Below, piece after piece: positions 38,201-53,200 of a DNA stretch of 64,000 nucleotides (position 1 is the first letter of the stretch; each line of letters opens with the position of its first letter). Under the pieces are notes generated by a model. The model worked only from the letters and a program-made list of their open reading frames with translations, was not told the origin of the DNA and ran no database searches. Source of the DNA: Prostheceraeus crozeri. Taxonomy: Eukaryota > Platyhelminthes > Polycladida > Euryleptidae. Made by a program: the position numbers and the translations under genes. The stretch lies in contig CAJQUW010000892.1 in the NCBI GenBank assembly GCA_907163375.1, forward strand, positions 36,001 through 100,000. The letters run 5' to 3'.

Positions 38201-41200
38201 GTCAATTGCAGCTGATTTAGCGAACTCACAGGTTACCCTTCCTGGCCGTGGGAGATCAGACAAAAATGTAAACATCTAAATCGCTGTCTTCCACTGCCAC
38301 ATGCAACTACGTCGCCGGCTTATACTTGAAGCGATGTGGAGGCTGAGGACAAAATGACTGTCTTGTAATTGAATTTGGACAACGTTGGCTCCTGCACTTA
38401 AGTGAAAGTGGACGAGTGCTAATCAAATGATGTGCGGACATATCCACGGTTGACCCATGTCTCCAGGGATAGGCGACTAAAAGTAACGAAGGTGGACGTC
38501 GCCCTGCGTTATTGTCTGCAGAAAAGCGATGCTCATTGATGTGCACTTTGATGAGATGAATTTATTCAGGTAAGTGTACGTGGGATATAATTTGTCTCAC
38601 ACGAGAAAGTTGGCAGGAGAATCGCCGCAGCTGCTGGCATCTGTCAACGCCCCTCGGTTACATCTTCCGCGGAATCGCTTCTCATCTTGGAGGATGCTTC
38701 CCTGCTGTGTGAAGCGCTTGGAGGAAGATCGGTATTTCCATAATCCTTCTGAGTCCTACAAATGGCGCTGGATTTCAGGTCGCGCTGGGGATAAATGGGA
38801 ATCTCTCGCCGCGTACGAATGCCCTTTGAAAGTGACGTAAAACATTCTTGCGTGCTTAAAACAATTACTGCACTGATAATGGTCCCTGTCTGAGTCACAG
38901 TGTACTTGTAATGGTTGACTCAGCGTGTAACTGTTAACGGAACTCATGATGAGTCGGAAATGCTTGTGGCTTGTTGGTAATTAATTCCCCTGTCATAGAG
39001 GATGAGTTGGAGTGGTGAGTGGCCTGCGGTGTCGCAGAATTAATGAAGGAAATGTTGCCTAGATCCTTGATTCTCTTTCTCATCAAATGAATGATTTATC
39101 TGAAAACCTCGTGAGACGCCAACTATTCGAGTTGTTTTCACCACTGTCTTCTCATCGATGGACAAATTCTGCTCTGGATTGATAATCTGTGCTGAATATG
39201 GAAAATAACTTGAGGATATACACGTCGTTTCATTGTCAATTCCTTGTTTTACTTGAATGTGATCATCCACGTCCGTCGGTGAGGTTATTTCTCAAACTGA
39301 CGTGCAGAGTTCAAGTTACGAAAGAATCTCAGTTTTCTTACCTTCAATACTTGTGCCACCTTGACTTCATTGCTCAGCATGTTAATGGAATAAAGATAAG
39401 ATTTTCATGATGGCATGAATAAATATTTACATGTTCATTGTTTACCAATTGATGTAATCTATAAATAAAAGAACAAAGCATCAATATTTATTCTTCACCA
39501 AACCAAATGTGATCCTGTTGATCTTCGAGAGAGTTGGACCCAATCCCGTTTTTGCGGTCCGCTTTTTTATAAACCGGTCAGTTCAATAGCAAAATTTGCT
39601 TGCTTCATTAAGATGCTCTTATTGTTAAACCATAGCTTCATTTTACTTGATACACTCAAGATGATCATTGCCATCGATAGTTAGTGGATCTGTATAATCC
39701 GTTGCAGCATTTTCAGCACATGTAGTTAATATCCTTTGCTGTTTTGGAAAGATCCAACAAAGATACCACTTCTTTTTCAATTAAAGTCTTGTGCATGTAT
39801 TCAAGCAGCCATCAGTAGCAGTAGTGCATGTCACTCAGTTTTGACTAACTATGCGCTATAACCCCAAAAGAGATGCTTGCTCATTTTCGCATCCTGAAAA
39901 GAAAACAATTGACAGTCCACTTTGGTTTTCCTGTCTTATTGTCTGTCCAAGCGATTTTTCTCATGGTCATGTAATGTAATGCATAGAATGAACTGTTTTT
40001 GCATGACACAATCCAGCCAGCTAGTGAGTCTTTTTGCTTGGCTGTGCAGGGAACAAGAAACTAAAATTTCTATTTTTCGACTTCTCAGAAGTGAGAGGCA
40101 TCAAATTCGGGTATCAATTCTGGGGAGGTTCTTCTGCTTTTGGTCTCGTTTCCAAAGGAAATAATTTAATACCAGATTGTATATTGCCTTTGGTTAACCA
40201 AGTCCCCTCACTTGACAGTCTCATTATTTGGTCATCTGATAATTAAAAGAAAGTCGCAATTTGAATGGTGTTGATTTGACTATCTTCAATCACAATTCTT
40301 TATTTAAAGTGCTTTTCATACTTAGACTTAGTAGACGTACATGCTCGTGTGTACATGTATGTCATTGCTATTATTGCACATCTTTGGCGAACATCTCAGT
40401 CCTTTGACATTCGGGCCAATCATTTGGCGTATGCATCCGGCACATTTTGCGTCACGTAAGAACATAGCGTATATATGTGAAGACGGATGATACTATGACA
40501 GTGAAATTTTGAAGGAAAACAGCATGAAGCAAGAAGATATCGGAAAAGTTACATATTTATGAAACATTGAATCTTATCAGTTTAGGATACTTACTTGTGG
40601 GGTATCCCTAGTAGCTGCAGTAATGTAGTAGTATTACGTGATCTGTGGTGAAGTTATTTCCTGTCAGTGTTTTGTATTCATGTAACGCAATAGGTACTGA
40701 AATGGATTGAATACACGTTCTAATGTCGCAGAATCAGCGTTTAACATCTAATTCTTAAGATAGTAAATGAATGACACTTCAGAACCACTTTCGTATGACG
40801 AACAGTCTTGAGAGACTTGAATTTGTAGTTTGTTAAGTAGGAGAGGTCTTATGTTATTCATTCCTTTTATTGAAAATCAGTGTGAATTAGTTTTGCGTGG
40901 AGCTCTACTTTTATTCCAAGTTATAAGAACAAGTAGAACTCCTTCAATGAGAATGGAAGTGGATTGTCTCAGTCTTCATAGTTCGATGCCGCTGGTGGTT
41001 TAAGATTAATATCTGTTGATCACCATTTTACAGGTTTTTAGTTTCCAGCAATATCAGCGTGTTAGTGGATGGGAAATTGTATGAAACCACCACGATGATG
41101 ATAATTATTTGTAAGGGTATTCATGACGATTCAATGAATTTTAATATGTACTAGACAATCTTTTGATAATGATGCATGATTTACGTACGATAATGAAATC

Positions 41201-44200
41201 AACTTGTTGAACCGAAACAACGTTTATGTTTCATTAAATATCTTTTAACATTGCTAGAACAAGTCCTTTGACAGACAGAACAATGCTTATATTAAGTCTT
41301 TCACATTTGATCTGATGACGCACATTTGACGTGTTGCGAGCATTCTAGTATTCCAGTAATTGCCAAAAATATCCTGTATGCTTTTCCTTTTACCTCAAGT
41401 GTAATTCTACCCGTGGGCAGATGTGGTCACATTTATTAGTCAAGCAGCACAAACTCCGTGATTGCGAAATAATGGTGGCTAGTTTTCTAAGTTGGTCAGC
41501 ATGACGATAATTTTTCCAGACAATGATGAAAATTATCTCCCACGTTTTCTTTAATTACCATTCTGAACAAACTGACTTTCCGGTTGTTGTGTGAATCTCA
41601 TTTTTTATCCATGATTTTCATTAAACAGCTACGTCGAAATCATTAGGACCTTCTTTCACCGTCTTGAACAGCAGTGGTGAAAGGTGAAGCCACATGCATG
41701 GACTCTATACTTAAACATTTACACGGACAGCACTGCTTCGAAGTACTCATGCACTTCGATCATCCGCAAAAGTTATATTTTTATTTTAGTTCTTTAGTCA
41801 ATAGGAATATCAATTAGCAGATAGCTTTGATATTTTGGATTTCCTTTTTCGACAACAATCTCTTGAAATGTGTCCATACTGTTACGCTGATCCCAATGAA
41901 TTTGTCTATATTGTGAGCATGAACAATATAGTCCAATTTTGTATATGATTATGTCACATGCATTTCTGTATTTGGTGGTGAATATTTTCCTACTTTTGTT
42001 CCATAATGAAGACTCCCATCCTGTGAATTTTAATTACATCAGGATCACTCTGTAAATTTGCAAATAAATATGACTTAATGTGTTGTACCGGTATATATTA
42101 TCATAGTGAACTTTGCGCATGTACATTTTGTGCTACATGTAATCAATGCTTTCTGGTAAGTGCTCTTGTAGCAGTTGCCTTGCGTATTCTTTCGTACTTC
42201 AGAATAGACTTACATTACTTGTAACTTGTGACTGATGACTCCTGTCTCAACTGACCGTTCCGAACGGAATCTACTGAAAAGGTCGCAAATAATCGTTCTC
42301 ATTGTAAACGTGACATTCAATGATTTTGATACAATTTTATCAGTAGATATAAAACATTTAAGATGCTATGATCGCACTCGTCTTTGGTCTTCTTTCAACT
42401 TCAATCTCGATGAATTCGAACTCTGCAACCGGTCTTTGGGTTTGCGTTCTTTTGCAGCAACAGTTGCACTTTCTTAGCAATACCTCCTGCTATTGTGTCA
42501 TCAAATTCTCTCCCGCTCTCTCCTACAGTCTCTTGACCTTGAAGCTTTTTTTACGTCACTACTCCCCATACTTGGGGCTTGGACGGTGCTGACATAGTCA
42601 GACCTCTCTGTACAAAGATGAGTACTAAATGACCTTGACCGTCACTGCAATATTTCTCACGATATTATATTTTCGCTTCAGGTGTAATTCGATTGAAGAA
42701 TCGATTGGATTTTGAGCGTGCCCGCAAACATTATCTCAATGTTTTGGCGATCGACGGAGGCGTGCAGCCTCTGACCGGGTCTACGATGGTGATCATTCAC
42801 GTTTTGGATGTTAATGACAACGCACCACGATTTCCCAGGGGCGGTTTCAATGCGTCGATGGTGGAGAATACTCCTCGCAATACGCTTGTTACTCGAGTAA
42901 CAGCTGATGATGCAGATTCAGATGCTAACTCTCGACTGACGTATCGATTAGTGGGTGGTGATCCACTCGGCCATTTCATGATTTCTGAAGATACTGGAGA
43001 ACTGCGAGTCAACAAGCCAGTGGACAGAGAGAAGCAAAGCGCTTTTAGACTGCAAGTTGAAGCTATGGATTTTGGCATTGAGCGGCGCTTGTCGGCCACA
43101 ACTCAGGTACACATCAACGTAGAAGATCTCAACGATTGCAATCCACAGTTCGACAAACCGAGTTACACATTCGTCATCTATGTAAGTACTGATGATTTGA
43201 GTGATGAAGCTAATTACCAGTATGGGAGAAGCTAAATCACCGACGCTCTCTGAAACAGTGCATGATGGGCGACTTAACTCAACACAACGCACATCAATAT
43301 AATGAAAAGTCTAAAATCATACCAATTACTTCATTATGACGTCTTCTAGGTGTCAATTTTGGGAGCAAGAAAGAATGAGCGATCATTTAGTATTTATGAA
43401 TCAAACATGCAGTCGGAAAAGCTGCGCAAAAAATGTGACCTTCCACAGGCTTCCATTCTCCTACAATACTTCGGCAAGATCTTGAATGAGTCAGAAATCA
43501 TTGCTGGGACTCGATAGGCTATTATATACTTGTACTTTGTACCCCATACGCCCAAGCATGACACAGGTGGTCATTCGATAGGAGAATTCATTCAGAAATA
43601 TGCTTTTCAGATAATACTTCATGTTCCCGAATAATATTATCTTAACTTCATGAATGAATCGTCGATGCACTGAATACACTAATTATGTTACAATTTCGTG
43701 AGAGTTAAGGCAGTGAAGATGTGAGAAGAGGCTATTGAATATGCAATCACACGCTTTCATCAATCATTGGCGCTGTTTTGGGTCAGGAGTGTTATCGAGG
43801 GATTGTCAACAAGGAAACAATTGAGGGTTTCCTAGGTATTTATGTAACATCATGCCATTTACAAACCTTGGAAGTCTAATAGATTGTGCTTTAATATACT
43901 TTTAAGAAATAACCTAAAATGGTTTACTATGTGTGACTTAGCAAATTTAAATCAATTAAGAAATCTTCTTCCTCAATTTCAAATGTGCGAATTTTTTTGG
44001 CAATTCAGAGAGACTGAATGTGGTCATCCGTCATACGATAAATTGCAGAAATTAAAACTGTCAAGTCATGCTGCTGCTAACAACACTGACAGTTTTCGTT
44101 CGCGTCTATGTTTTGATGATAGTACATAAGAAGTAGTCACGAGCACCCTGACACCTATGCTTGGCTGCTATATTTTGTAATGAATGTTGGATCTTATTAT

Positions 44201-47200
44201 TGCCTCGAATTAATTATTTTGAATCCTTCAGTAATTCCCCGTTATATAAAGTTTTCCTCTGAAAATCGAAACATTCAAATGCATGCTGAAATAATCTGAA
44301 AGTGCAACAAAAATAGCAAAACCTCCGTCCCCCATCCAACTTGCTTCTAACTGTGACACTGCAGGGATTATTGACTGCATTTTTGGTCTTCATAATCAGC
44401 ATCCGAATTGCTCAACCCTTGATGAAATCCTCAGAGAAATTTGCTTGTTGAGAGAGCAGTCGCTCTTATCAGTCAAATTATTGAAGTCGACAAATGGTCG
44501 CCAGATTGCACAATCAAATTAGATAAATAATTTCTGAATTCTATTAAGTAAGCGATAGGAACTGAGGAAGTGGAAAGCTGTCCGTCACTCTTCAGTGAGA
44601 ACTGAATAATACCGAGGGGAACTGCTATGTCTGCTCATTACATAACACGACCACTGTGGCTTTGTGCAACTTTTTTCGCCTACGCTCATGTATCAGTATT
44701 GAATGCTTTCTATCTTTTGCAGGTCGATAAGGACGGAAATATCACTAATGCGGGGGTGAGTAATTGTGTGTTTAAGGTGTGTTGTGAATATCCTTGATGT
44801 TTGACATCTGATTGATAAATATTGAATTTTCCCTGATTTTTGGAAAGATTAGATGCTACTATTTTACATATTCATTTATTTATTCACAGAACAATATTAC
44901 AGTGGCGCAGCGCAGCGTACAACGACTGCTGCGGCACTTAACAAAAATGATATTAGATTAATTCTATTTGTTTGGAATCAGAAATGTGTTTCAGCAACTA
45001 TCCACAGTCATCTTCAGGTTAGCAACTCATTAGCATGACGATGGCTTTAAATAGTACCTGAAATCTCAGCCTGCAACAAATATAAATTGATCTATGTCAT
45101 CTACTAGTTTCGCTTCTTTCCAAAAATTACTGAAAAATTGCACTTAGTCAAATTATATCTAAAAATTACCGAAATTTATCATCATTCATAGCAGCCAGTC
45201 GATCATTGTGTGAGATTCCTCTTTTGAATATCATTTATCTGTTATAGAGATTACAGAGTGCCAGTTCGCATGGGCATTAAATAAAAAGATATCCTCAAAC
45301 TTGGAACAGTTTCAGCACAACAACGCAGCGTCTGCGGCTGCCAAGGAGTTGTGCTTAAAATGTTCATGCCTGAGGAGATCTTTCTATTTATATTTTAATT
45401 CTGGCAGATTTTGAATATTCTCCCTTTTTAGTGATAGACATTGTGTCAATTTTGCGAATTTAAATTCAATTGAAAATCACTTTTAGTCGAATCATAAAGT
45501 CGATTGATGATGATAATCTGACTTTCCGAACAGTCCACCTACTTTCTCTTTAAATTTATTTAAAAATTGTCCGCATCTAATATCACATCAAAACATGTAC
45601 CGGCATACATGCAGTGCTTTATAACACTCTAAACAAGTTTGACAACTAAGTGCTGCTAATCACACACAACGACGTAAATTGATGTTCCATCAATCAAAAT
45701 CATTGAAAAATATATGGAACATGCATTCCATAATCTTTCCGACACTTCATACTCTCCTGTTGGTGCAAGAATAAAATCATCAAAATCCTGCTACAGAACC
45801 AGTCGCCTGAACTCCTCTGCTCATGTTCATGGAACAAATGAACCTAAATTGGAGAAAAACGTTTGAAATGGACGCTCCTTTGAGAAAGGAATGAGACAAA
45901 TTACAAATATAGGAACGATCTAAATCATGTTATATGCAACAATTCATTTCAAAAGCTGAAGTACATGATAACAATTAAATAAGGTACACCTAGTAACTGG
46001 CCTCAAATTAATTTACATTTGAAAAAAGCACCATGGTTAACTTGCTTATTCAAAGTGGGGTTGAGTTTTTTTATGTACATGGCTTCCAAAATATTTAGGT
46101 CATAAGTGTTGGGAGCTTGAGATAGAATTTTGAAATTGTCAACTTTACAGCTGCAACTGCAATTTAACTATGGGTCAGAAATGCGGGACATTTTTTTTCC
46201 GATGTTCTTTTTCTCTTAAGTTTAAGTGTCTGTAGTTCTACCTATTAGGTAGTGAGAGGGTCCACCTCACAAAGAATTGGTAAAAATGACATTAGACCTA
46301 AACCACTTTTTTGTTTATTGCATGTGAAAACCCAACGGATAGGAAATTCTTTATCTATTCTACGGAATAGTGATTGTAGTTTCTTTTTAAAATAAACCGA
46401 TTGAATGCCAAAAAATGGAATTTTGACAGTATGAAGGTATTTGGATTCATCTTTTTCTTTTGGATCACAGAATCTTTTGTCCAGATACTGTTTGACCACT
46501 TTTTGTATAAAGTACAACGGATATCCGTTGTTTTGAAAAATTTTGGTCAATTTTCCTATTTCATCATGGAAAGTTTGCCATGACGAGCAGACGATGTAGG
46601 CTGTGTTGATCAGAGTGCTTAAAACAGAAATTTTCCATTGCATGGGGCATATGGCTCTGAAATTCAAGGTTAGACCGGTGTACGTGGGTTTTCTGTACAC
46701 CTTAGTAGTTAGCGTGTTGGATGAAACGTCCAGGTCAATATCTAGAAAAGGTAGCACTTTACCTCCTACCTCCGTGGTGAATTTCATATTACTATGCCAC
46801 TTGTTAATATAGTTGAAGAAGGATAAGTGGTCATCATCTTCAAAGATAGCCAAGATGTCATCTACATATCTGACATAGAATTTTAGGTTTAGTTTATCAT
46901 TTTTGTTTTGACGGTGAAACTTAAATTGTTCGTAGAATAAGTGCAACCATGAATGTTCGGAGAATGTGATCTTGTCATTGAATCCCTGCTTCATCTGACT
47001 CCAGCCCTCTGTTGGCCGCAATTGTGATGTTCAAACTAAAGTGTTAACTAATGCACTGTACACGCAAGTTGCTTCCTGACCTCATTGTGACCGGCCAGCT
47101 AAGAATCCATGCAGACTGACAGGGTCATTTTTACACAGCTGTGCATGCAAATGTATAAATTCATAGTAAACATTGCCTCCACTGTTGCATCACAATTCAC

Positions 47201-50200
47201 AAATGAAGTTCACCTGATTACGCAATGAACTTTACAATGGCCTCTCCCTTGTTTCATGGCGCCTGCTAGGGTTTCAAAGTCAGTTAAGATACGTATATGC
47301 GACTTGGTGAGGTGTGTGATAGTTACACAAAGTCTGCAGTGCTGATTATTTCCCGAATTTAGAATTGTAGATTAGATGGACCGATGAATCCAAATGTCGT
47401 TGAATTGATAGAGGTCTAGTGATTGCATTGTCTTCTCCACGATTTTCAATTTGCTATTCCGATGACTTTGACAATGATAGTGATCGTGGGTAAAATGTCT
47501 CAAATTTCATTATAATAGATGAAAATTTCTGAACCATTGCTTTCATTCACATTGCGTGTTACTGAACTTCATAGTTCCAGTCACCTTCAATTTGGAAATA
47601 TAGAATCATCAAAGTTCAATGGAGGTCAGCTTTCTATGACGCAGTACTTTTGAAGATCAGAGGCGCATAAGTTTTACACGAGTCTATCAATTTATATCAA
47701 TGATCATTATATTTATATTCATATATAATTTGAAGTTAATGAGGATCATCAAAGGTTCATATTTTATAGACTTTTGACATCATGTCAACATAGAGCGTCT
47801 GACCGGCAGATGTCATGTTTCCTGTAGCTGTATTGTTCACGAGGTGGAACTCCATTTTCCCCTCGAAAGAATTTTCTGTCTATGGCTTGATGTCGTATAT
47901 TAATATCATTTGAGAGCGAAGAAATTCGTACGTCGAAGTTATGTTGATTTATACTGGCCACGCTGCCTTTTTTAGTGCGAACGGCAGAAACCAACATTTC
48001 ACGGATGTCCTGCTCCAACTGGGATTGAACATCATTTAACTAAAGCTAAAACTGTGATGCACGCGAAGTCAAGAGTGACATTGCAATAAACCAATAAATA
48101 GTACAAAGTTCCGTGAAATCATAAGTATTAAACAATCGATACAAACCAAGACTTGGCAATCAATTTACAATTATAAGCATGTGATTTTTGAATGAAAAGA
48201 GAGGGTTTCATAAAATAAATGGCAACAACTTCAGCAAGATGTACTGAACTTGGCAGACCTAACATTGATTTATTTCTTTGTCAACAACTTCGTTTGTATC
48301 TCAGATTCAATTGTAAATGACGTTCAATGCCGTTTGATGCAGATGATATCTATGAAAGTTTTGTCTTTTTCTGCAGTTCACACTAAAAGAGGCAATTATA
48401 TAAATGTAAATATATGTCGACGCATGAATTTCTTCGCTCTCAAATTATTTCACAAATTGACGATCGCACGAAGAATGTCTATTCATATTTCAAAAAAATC
48501 AGGAAGTCAAATCTTAAGTTGCGAAGTCTTTGAATCCGATAAACTACTGCCGCTCGATTGCGTCCAGTTGAGGCATTATCTAGGGTTTAGCTGTCACACA
48601 ACATTGCTATTCGCTATGAACAAACCAAAACTCAACGGACGTCAAGAATTGATCTGACGAATTGCAAACCAATGAGTCGCAATTTATTCCGTGTGATAAG
48701 TGACCGTTTCACCCTTGATACTATTCTACTTGACGAAACCGACCGGGTGTGTTTTATCGATGTCGTGCTTATAGCAAGATTGTGATTTATTGTGCTTATA
48801 ACAAGATCTAAAATTTAGTTGTACTCAATGAGAAAACTCCCGAGAAAAGTCGGATAAAAATACGCGTACTATCAGGTAAATATGACACTATCAGGCACAG
48901 TGACAGACCAGAAGACAGATGATGAACGAACTATCCACATGATGTACACTTTCTACAGTCTCCTGTTAACCATGAAATCGTTGACCGTAATGTCAAAATC
49001 GTCGTGGAATTGAATGGTCTGCAAGCTTTTATTACCTCCGTTTATTGCTGTTTCGCTAACAATTTTGTTTTCTATCGTGAGATTATTTAATTATATGGCT
49101 GTGCTATTTCAAGACAAGTATCACTTACCAGGATTTTGGTCTGCGATTGGCAAGTAAGACTTACATTCACATTGTCACATCCGTTTGTGCATTTGAACCA
49201 TGGGGAACGACAAAATTCATCCTGATGTGTTTGAACTGTAATCAAGCAACTCAACTTAGGTTTGTGAATATTTACAGTCTATGAATGCATCTCGTTTATT
49301 TAAAAGATAAGAAGCACGCTCTACAATGTGTATGGCACATTTTTGAGTATTTGTGGAAAGCTTGTACGTTACTAAATTCGCGTAATTGCGTTTTGCTAAA
49401 TTTCTACATTGCTGAGGTACCATTCTGACAGCTATTACAATGGACATTTTAATTGTTGCATCGTTACAATAATCTTAGTCACAATAAATAGAAGACGATG
49501 CCTTTCACGTTCTAATATTTGCCAACCATTCACAATTAATAGCTTGAAGAAATAGCACCGCTTATTGACTTGCATTACTCTCTCGTTATTGCGATTACTG
49601 ACAAAATTATTTCATTTGTGGGAAAGCATCTCCATTCATCTCTAACAACCATAAAAGTCTTGGATGAAACTTTGAAGTTCATGAATAAGAAATGAATTTT
49701 TAATCTTATATAGCAGACTTTAACGGGATCTCATTTCATCTCTAATTAGTATATTGTTAAAGCACTTAATCTGATAAGCATTCTATGTACTTATAATGCA
49801 AAACGTTAAGCTGCTGCCATTCTCTGCTGCAATGAAAGGCGAATCTAGTGTTGCCACTATCAAACTAAAATCGTTCACAAAATAGTTGAGCGCATCAATT
49901 TTTGCATGTCAATGTACATCCGTTGCAAGCTTATCCTGTATGTGAATGTGATTCCTTAAGTTTTATTATAAAGCTGATCAAGTTATGAAATTCAGTTTGT
50001 TGGTTAATATTTCTCCACTTTCACAAGTATGAAGCATGTAGTTGACATGCTTCTCATGGCATATAATCCTCAAAACGTCCTCTTGTCGACCGATTCCTTG
50101 ACCGATAATGCTACATAATTTACTGCTCTCCGGTGTTATTAAAACAACTGGCCTGAAAAGAATCTCAGTGTAGACATTGTCATAAGCGCTGAGGCATTAA

Positions 50201-53200
50201 TTATGACCTGTGGATAATTAATAAAAAAGCGAGGGTTAAATCATTAGACGTCGATTTCATCGCGAACTTCATTACATTGAGCCCATGTAGCAGTCAGATG
50301 TTGTTAAAATTAATGGTCACTTGAGCTGGTCAACTGAAAACGACTTAGTCGATATTTACGCGCTACTAGATTGTCGAATGGCTGGTGCCTTTGCATGAGT
50401 CATTGATGAATTGTTAAGTTGATGTTAATTACTCAATTGCATAACAATTCTTTATGCTCACCTTTGTTTATATCAGGTAAATCTGAAGCGTTGAAGAGGT
50501 TGTTCGATACGTAATGGATACTTAAAACTTAATGATGATTCCGGTATTGAGTCTTGTCACGAACATTTCGTAACCCGTTTCATAGGAAAGAAATTTGTAG
50601 TAAGTTTTACATCAGTCACAGTTTGCATTCAAGCACATAATCATAAAGAAGTCGTAATCATTATCGAATAAGTTTTGTAGTATCTAGAGTTAACTCATCG
50701 CGGCCGACACAATAGCATGACGTTTCTAACAATTCCGCTGTACATTTATCAAAATAATTCAGATAACAATTCCTCCAGAAACAGGGCACCGAATTAAATC
50801 TCATTAGGTTAACAAAGTATGTTCATTCCAACCATAGTAATTCCAGCACAATCCATGCCGGTCATCGTAGATAGTAATGAAAATCGGCGATCGTGCAGTA
50901 TACCGCTGTTGGGGCACCCACTATAGCAATACCTTGGGTGCTCCTCCGGTGTTCCTCGAGAATAAGAACCGATTGTGCTACCGATGCCGATTTGTCTTTA
51001 GTAAAGCATTAAACTTCAAGACCACGTTCATGACTGTTTGAAGGTCAATTGGCCGTTTCTTGATTGAGTGCTTACTCAAAGGTTGCTAATATTCCTCAAT
51101 GGGCATCAAAGATCTCCTCAGATTGCTCCAGAAAGCAATATCCAACTGCAAGAGTGAAATTTTCAACTTCAACACTTTTAATTTATGCAGATCTGTGACA
51201 GGTCTGATTTCAGCAGTTTCTTCAGAAATCGTTGCTGACTTCAAAACTAACCTCGGTAGAACATGAACGGTCAACAGGTGATAATTTCTATGGGAAGATG
51301 AGATCATGACTAAGTTATCGATGTTGAATGCGCTGTTATGAAAATGACATCTGAGAGATGACTTTCTTGGACCTTTGAAACAATGACTTGTAAGTCCTCT
51401 TCTTACAACTTAATAGATTTCAGTTAATTAAGAAATTTTTTTTGTTAATTATGAGAAAGTTTTATGAAGTAGTGTTTCATTTTTATTCGATTCAATTTTC
51501 ATAATTGATTGTGCGGTTCATGACACAGTTGCTCTCTCAACACCTACGCGGTCAATAATAACTGGGCATTGAGCATGTCAGTCTTGGTACAGATGCTAAT
51601 TTACCACGAAATCTGTTACATTCACTCCTTCCTTCGAAGTATCGGATCGGAACTTGCTCTTGTACATTGGAACCGGATTCGGTCTATCGGAACCAGTTAT
51701 TTGAGATTCGGAAATATATTATACCCTAAATGTACGTGACGTCTAAAATATTTCGCTGATAAATTTTCGACACATTCGGCAGTTGATCTGTTCTGTACAT
51801 TCGAATAAAGGTTGATATTGTAAATTATGCTGATATTGAATTTTATCCTTTCATTCGTTGATGATTAGTCCATGCGACAAACCTGTCGAACAAATGTCAA
51901 AAGCTCATATGGAGCTTAGATTATTGTTACTTTTCAGCCGTCTATGATTGCACATGACTATCATCAGGAATTTCTTGCAGCCGATTGTTTTGTCAGTGAA
52001 ATAGATATTTCATCTTCCTACAAGCTAAAAAGAAACACGGATGAAAGCTTTTCGTTTCACTTAGAGATGCTGCAATTTAGAATGTTGTTACACTGTTTCC
52101 TGCAATTCTGTTCGCCTGATTTGAAACTGCCGACGAAAACTTAACTTTTCTGACAGTTCATGCTTTTCCGTTGTAATTAGCGTGTAGGTACCACCAGCAA
52201 CACAGTTCAAGTTTTGATAACGTTTGAGCAGGTCAATAACTCTTCACAAAACAAGTTCATTCTGTTCAGAGATGATAAAGCAATTACATTGAGTCTGATG
52301 TTTGAATTTACATGTTAATTGATTTATGGATTCATTATTTGAATATGTTCGGTCATTTGTTGTTTGAAAGGTTATCTGTTTAACATGGTTAATTTATGTA
52401 GTGTAAGTAATATAGTGAATTCAGCTTCATTGCAGAGGTACTTTCATCTGTAAATCAAATGTAGTGTATGTTCAGTTTTAAGAGGGATTTTAGAATTGTA
52501 CATCCATGAAACTCGCTACAGCATTTTGTGTTTACAATCAGTTTCCAGTCACTCATTAAGATGGTAACTTAAAAGTCAATTTCTTTCTGTGAGATGAATT
52601 GGTATTGCAAGGAGACCTCACCCTATATTAGATTTATATTGCAATAGTGATTGTTTCAGCAGAGGGAGCACCTTACTTTTGATGTTATATAAGCTGCTTT
52701 GATAAAATTGAGGTCGTCCCACTCATTACACATCAAATAGAATAGGTGAATTTCCCGCAAGGTTGAACCTTGGGTTTTGTGTCTGCCTTTGGTAAGTGAT
52801 GCAAAACTTGGGTTTTAATTTAATGCAGCATATACCTCAAGTTACAAAAATTTGATTGATTTGATATGATGGTAACTGCCCTTCGAAGGTTGGTTGACAT
52901 TTGAAGTAGTGTGTTCATGCTATTTGACTTAAGAAGTTTCATGAAAATATCTCGACAGAACTCCTTAGAGTCATGTCTCCTGTCCAAAGAAGTTGTATCT
53001 TATTGAAACTTTCCAAGTACTGACGAATTCGACACTGTGCTCATAATAGTATGCTTTGGATGATGAAACGTGCTGTTTTAAGGACGTAAGAATGATTCCA
53101 GATTCAATAGAGATTAGCTATTTCTCACTTAGACGTGATAGAGGCTCAGTTCTCATGAACTTGAATAAATAACTTCTGCCTGTATTGGAAGAGGGACGAT

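Larger units (their letters stand above)
46003..47021 (-). mobile_element. 5'-truncated Penelope-like retroelement
   Basis: Two minus-strand coding pieces lie in order: the end of a reverse transcriptase (46245-47021) and, after a stop and about 100 nt of non-coding sequence, the last 46 codons of the GIY-YIG domain (46003-46140). The YIG core between them is missing, so the copy has an internal deletion as well as 5' truncation. No terminal repeats or target duplication were found. Confidence 0.85.

Noticed and set aside
38307..38898. GC-richer stretch with overlapping open frames on both strands, considered as a hidden exon
   Set aside because: No cadherin, EGF or other motif in any frame, and exons 4 and 5 already join perfectly across it.
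42797..43292. Minus-strand open frames over exon 5
   Set aside because: Shadows of the cadherin coding sequence.
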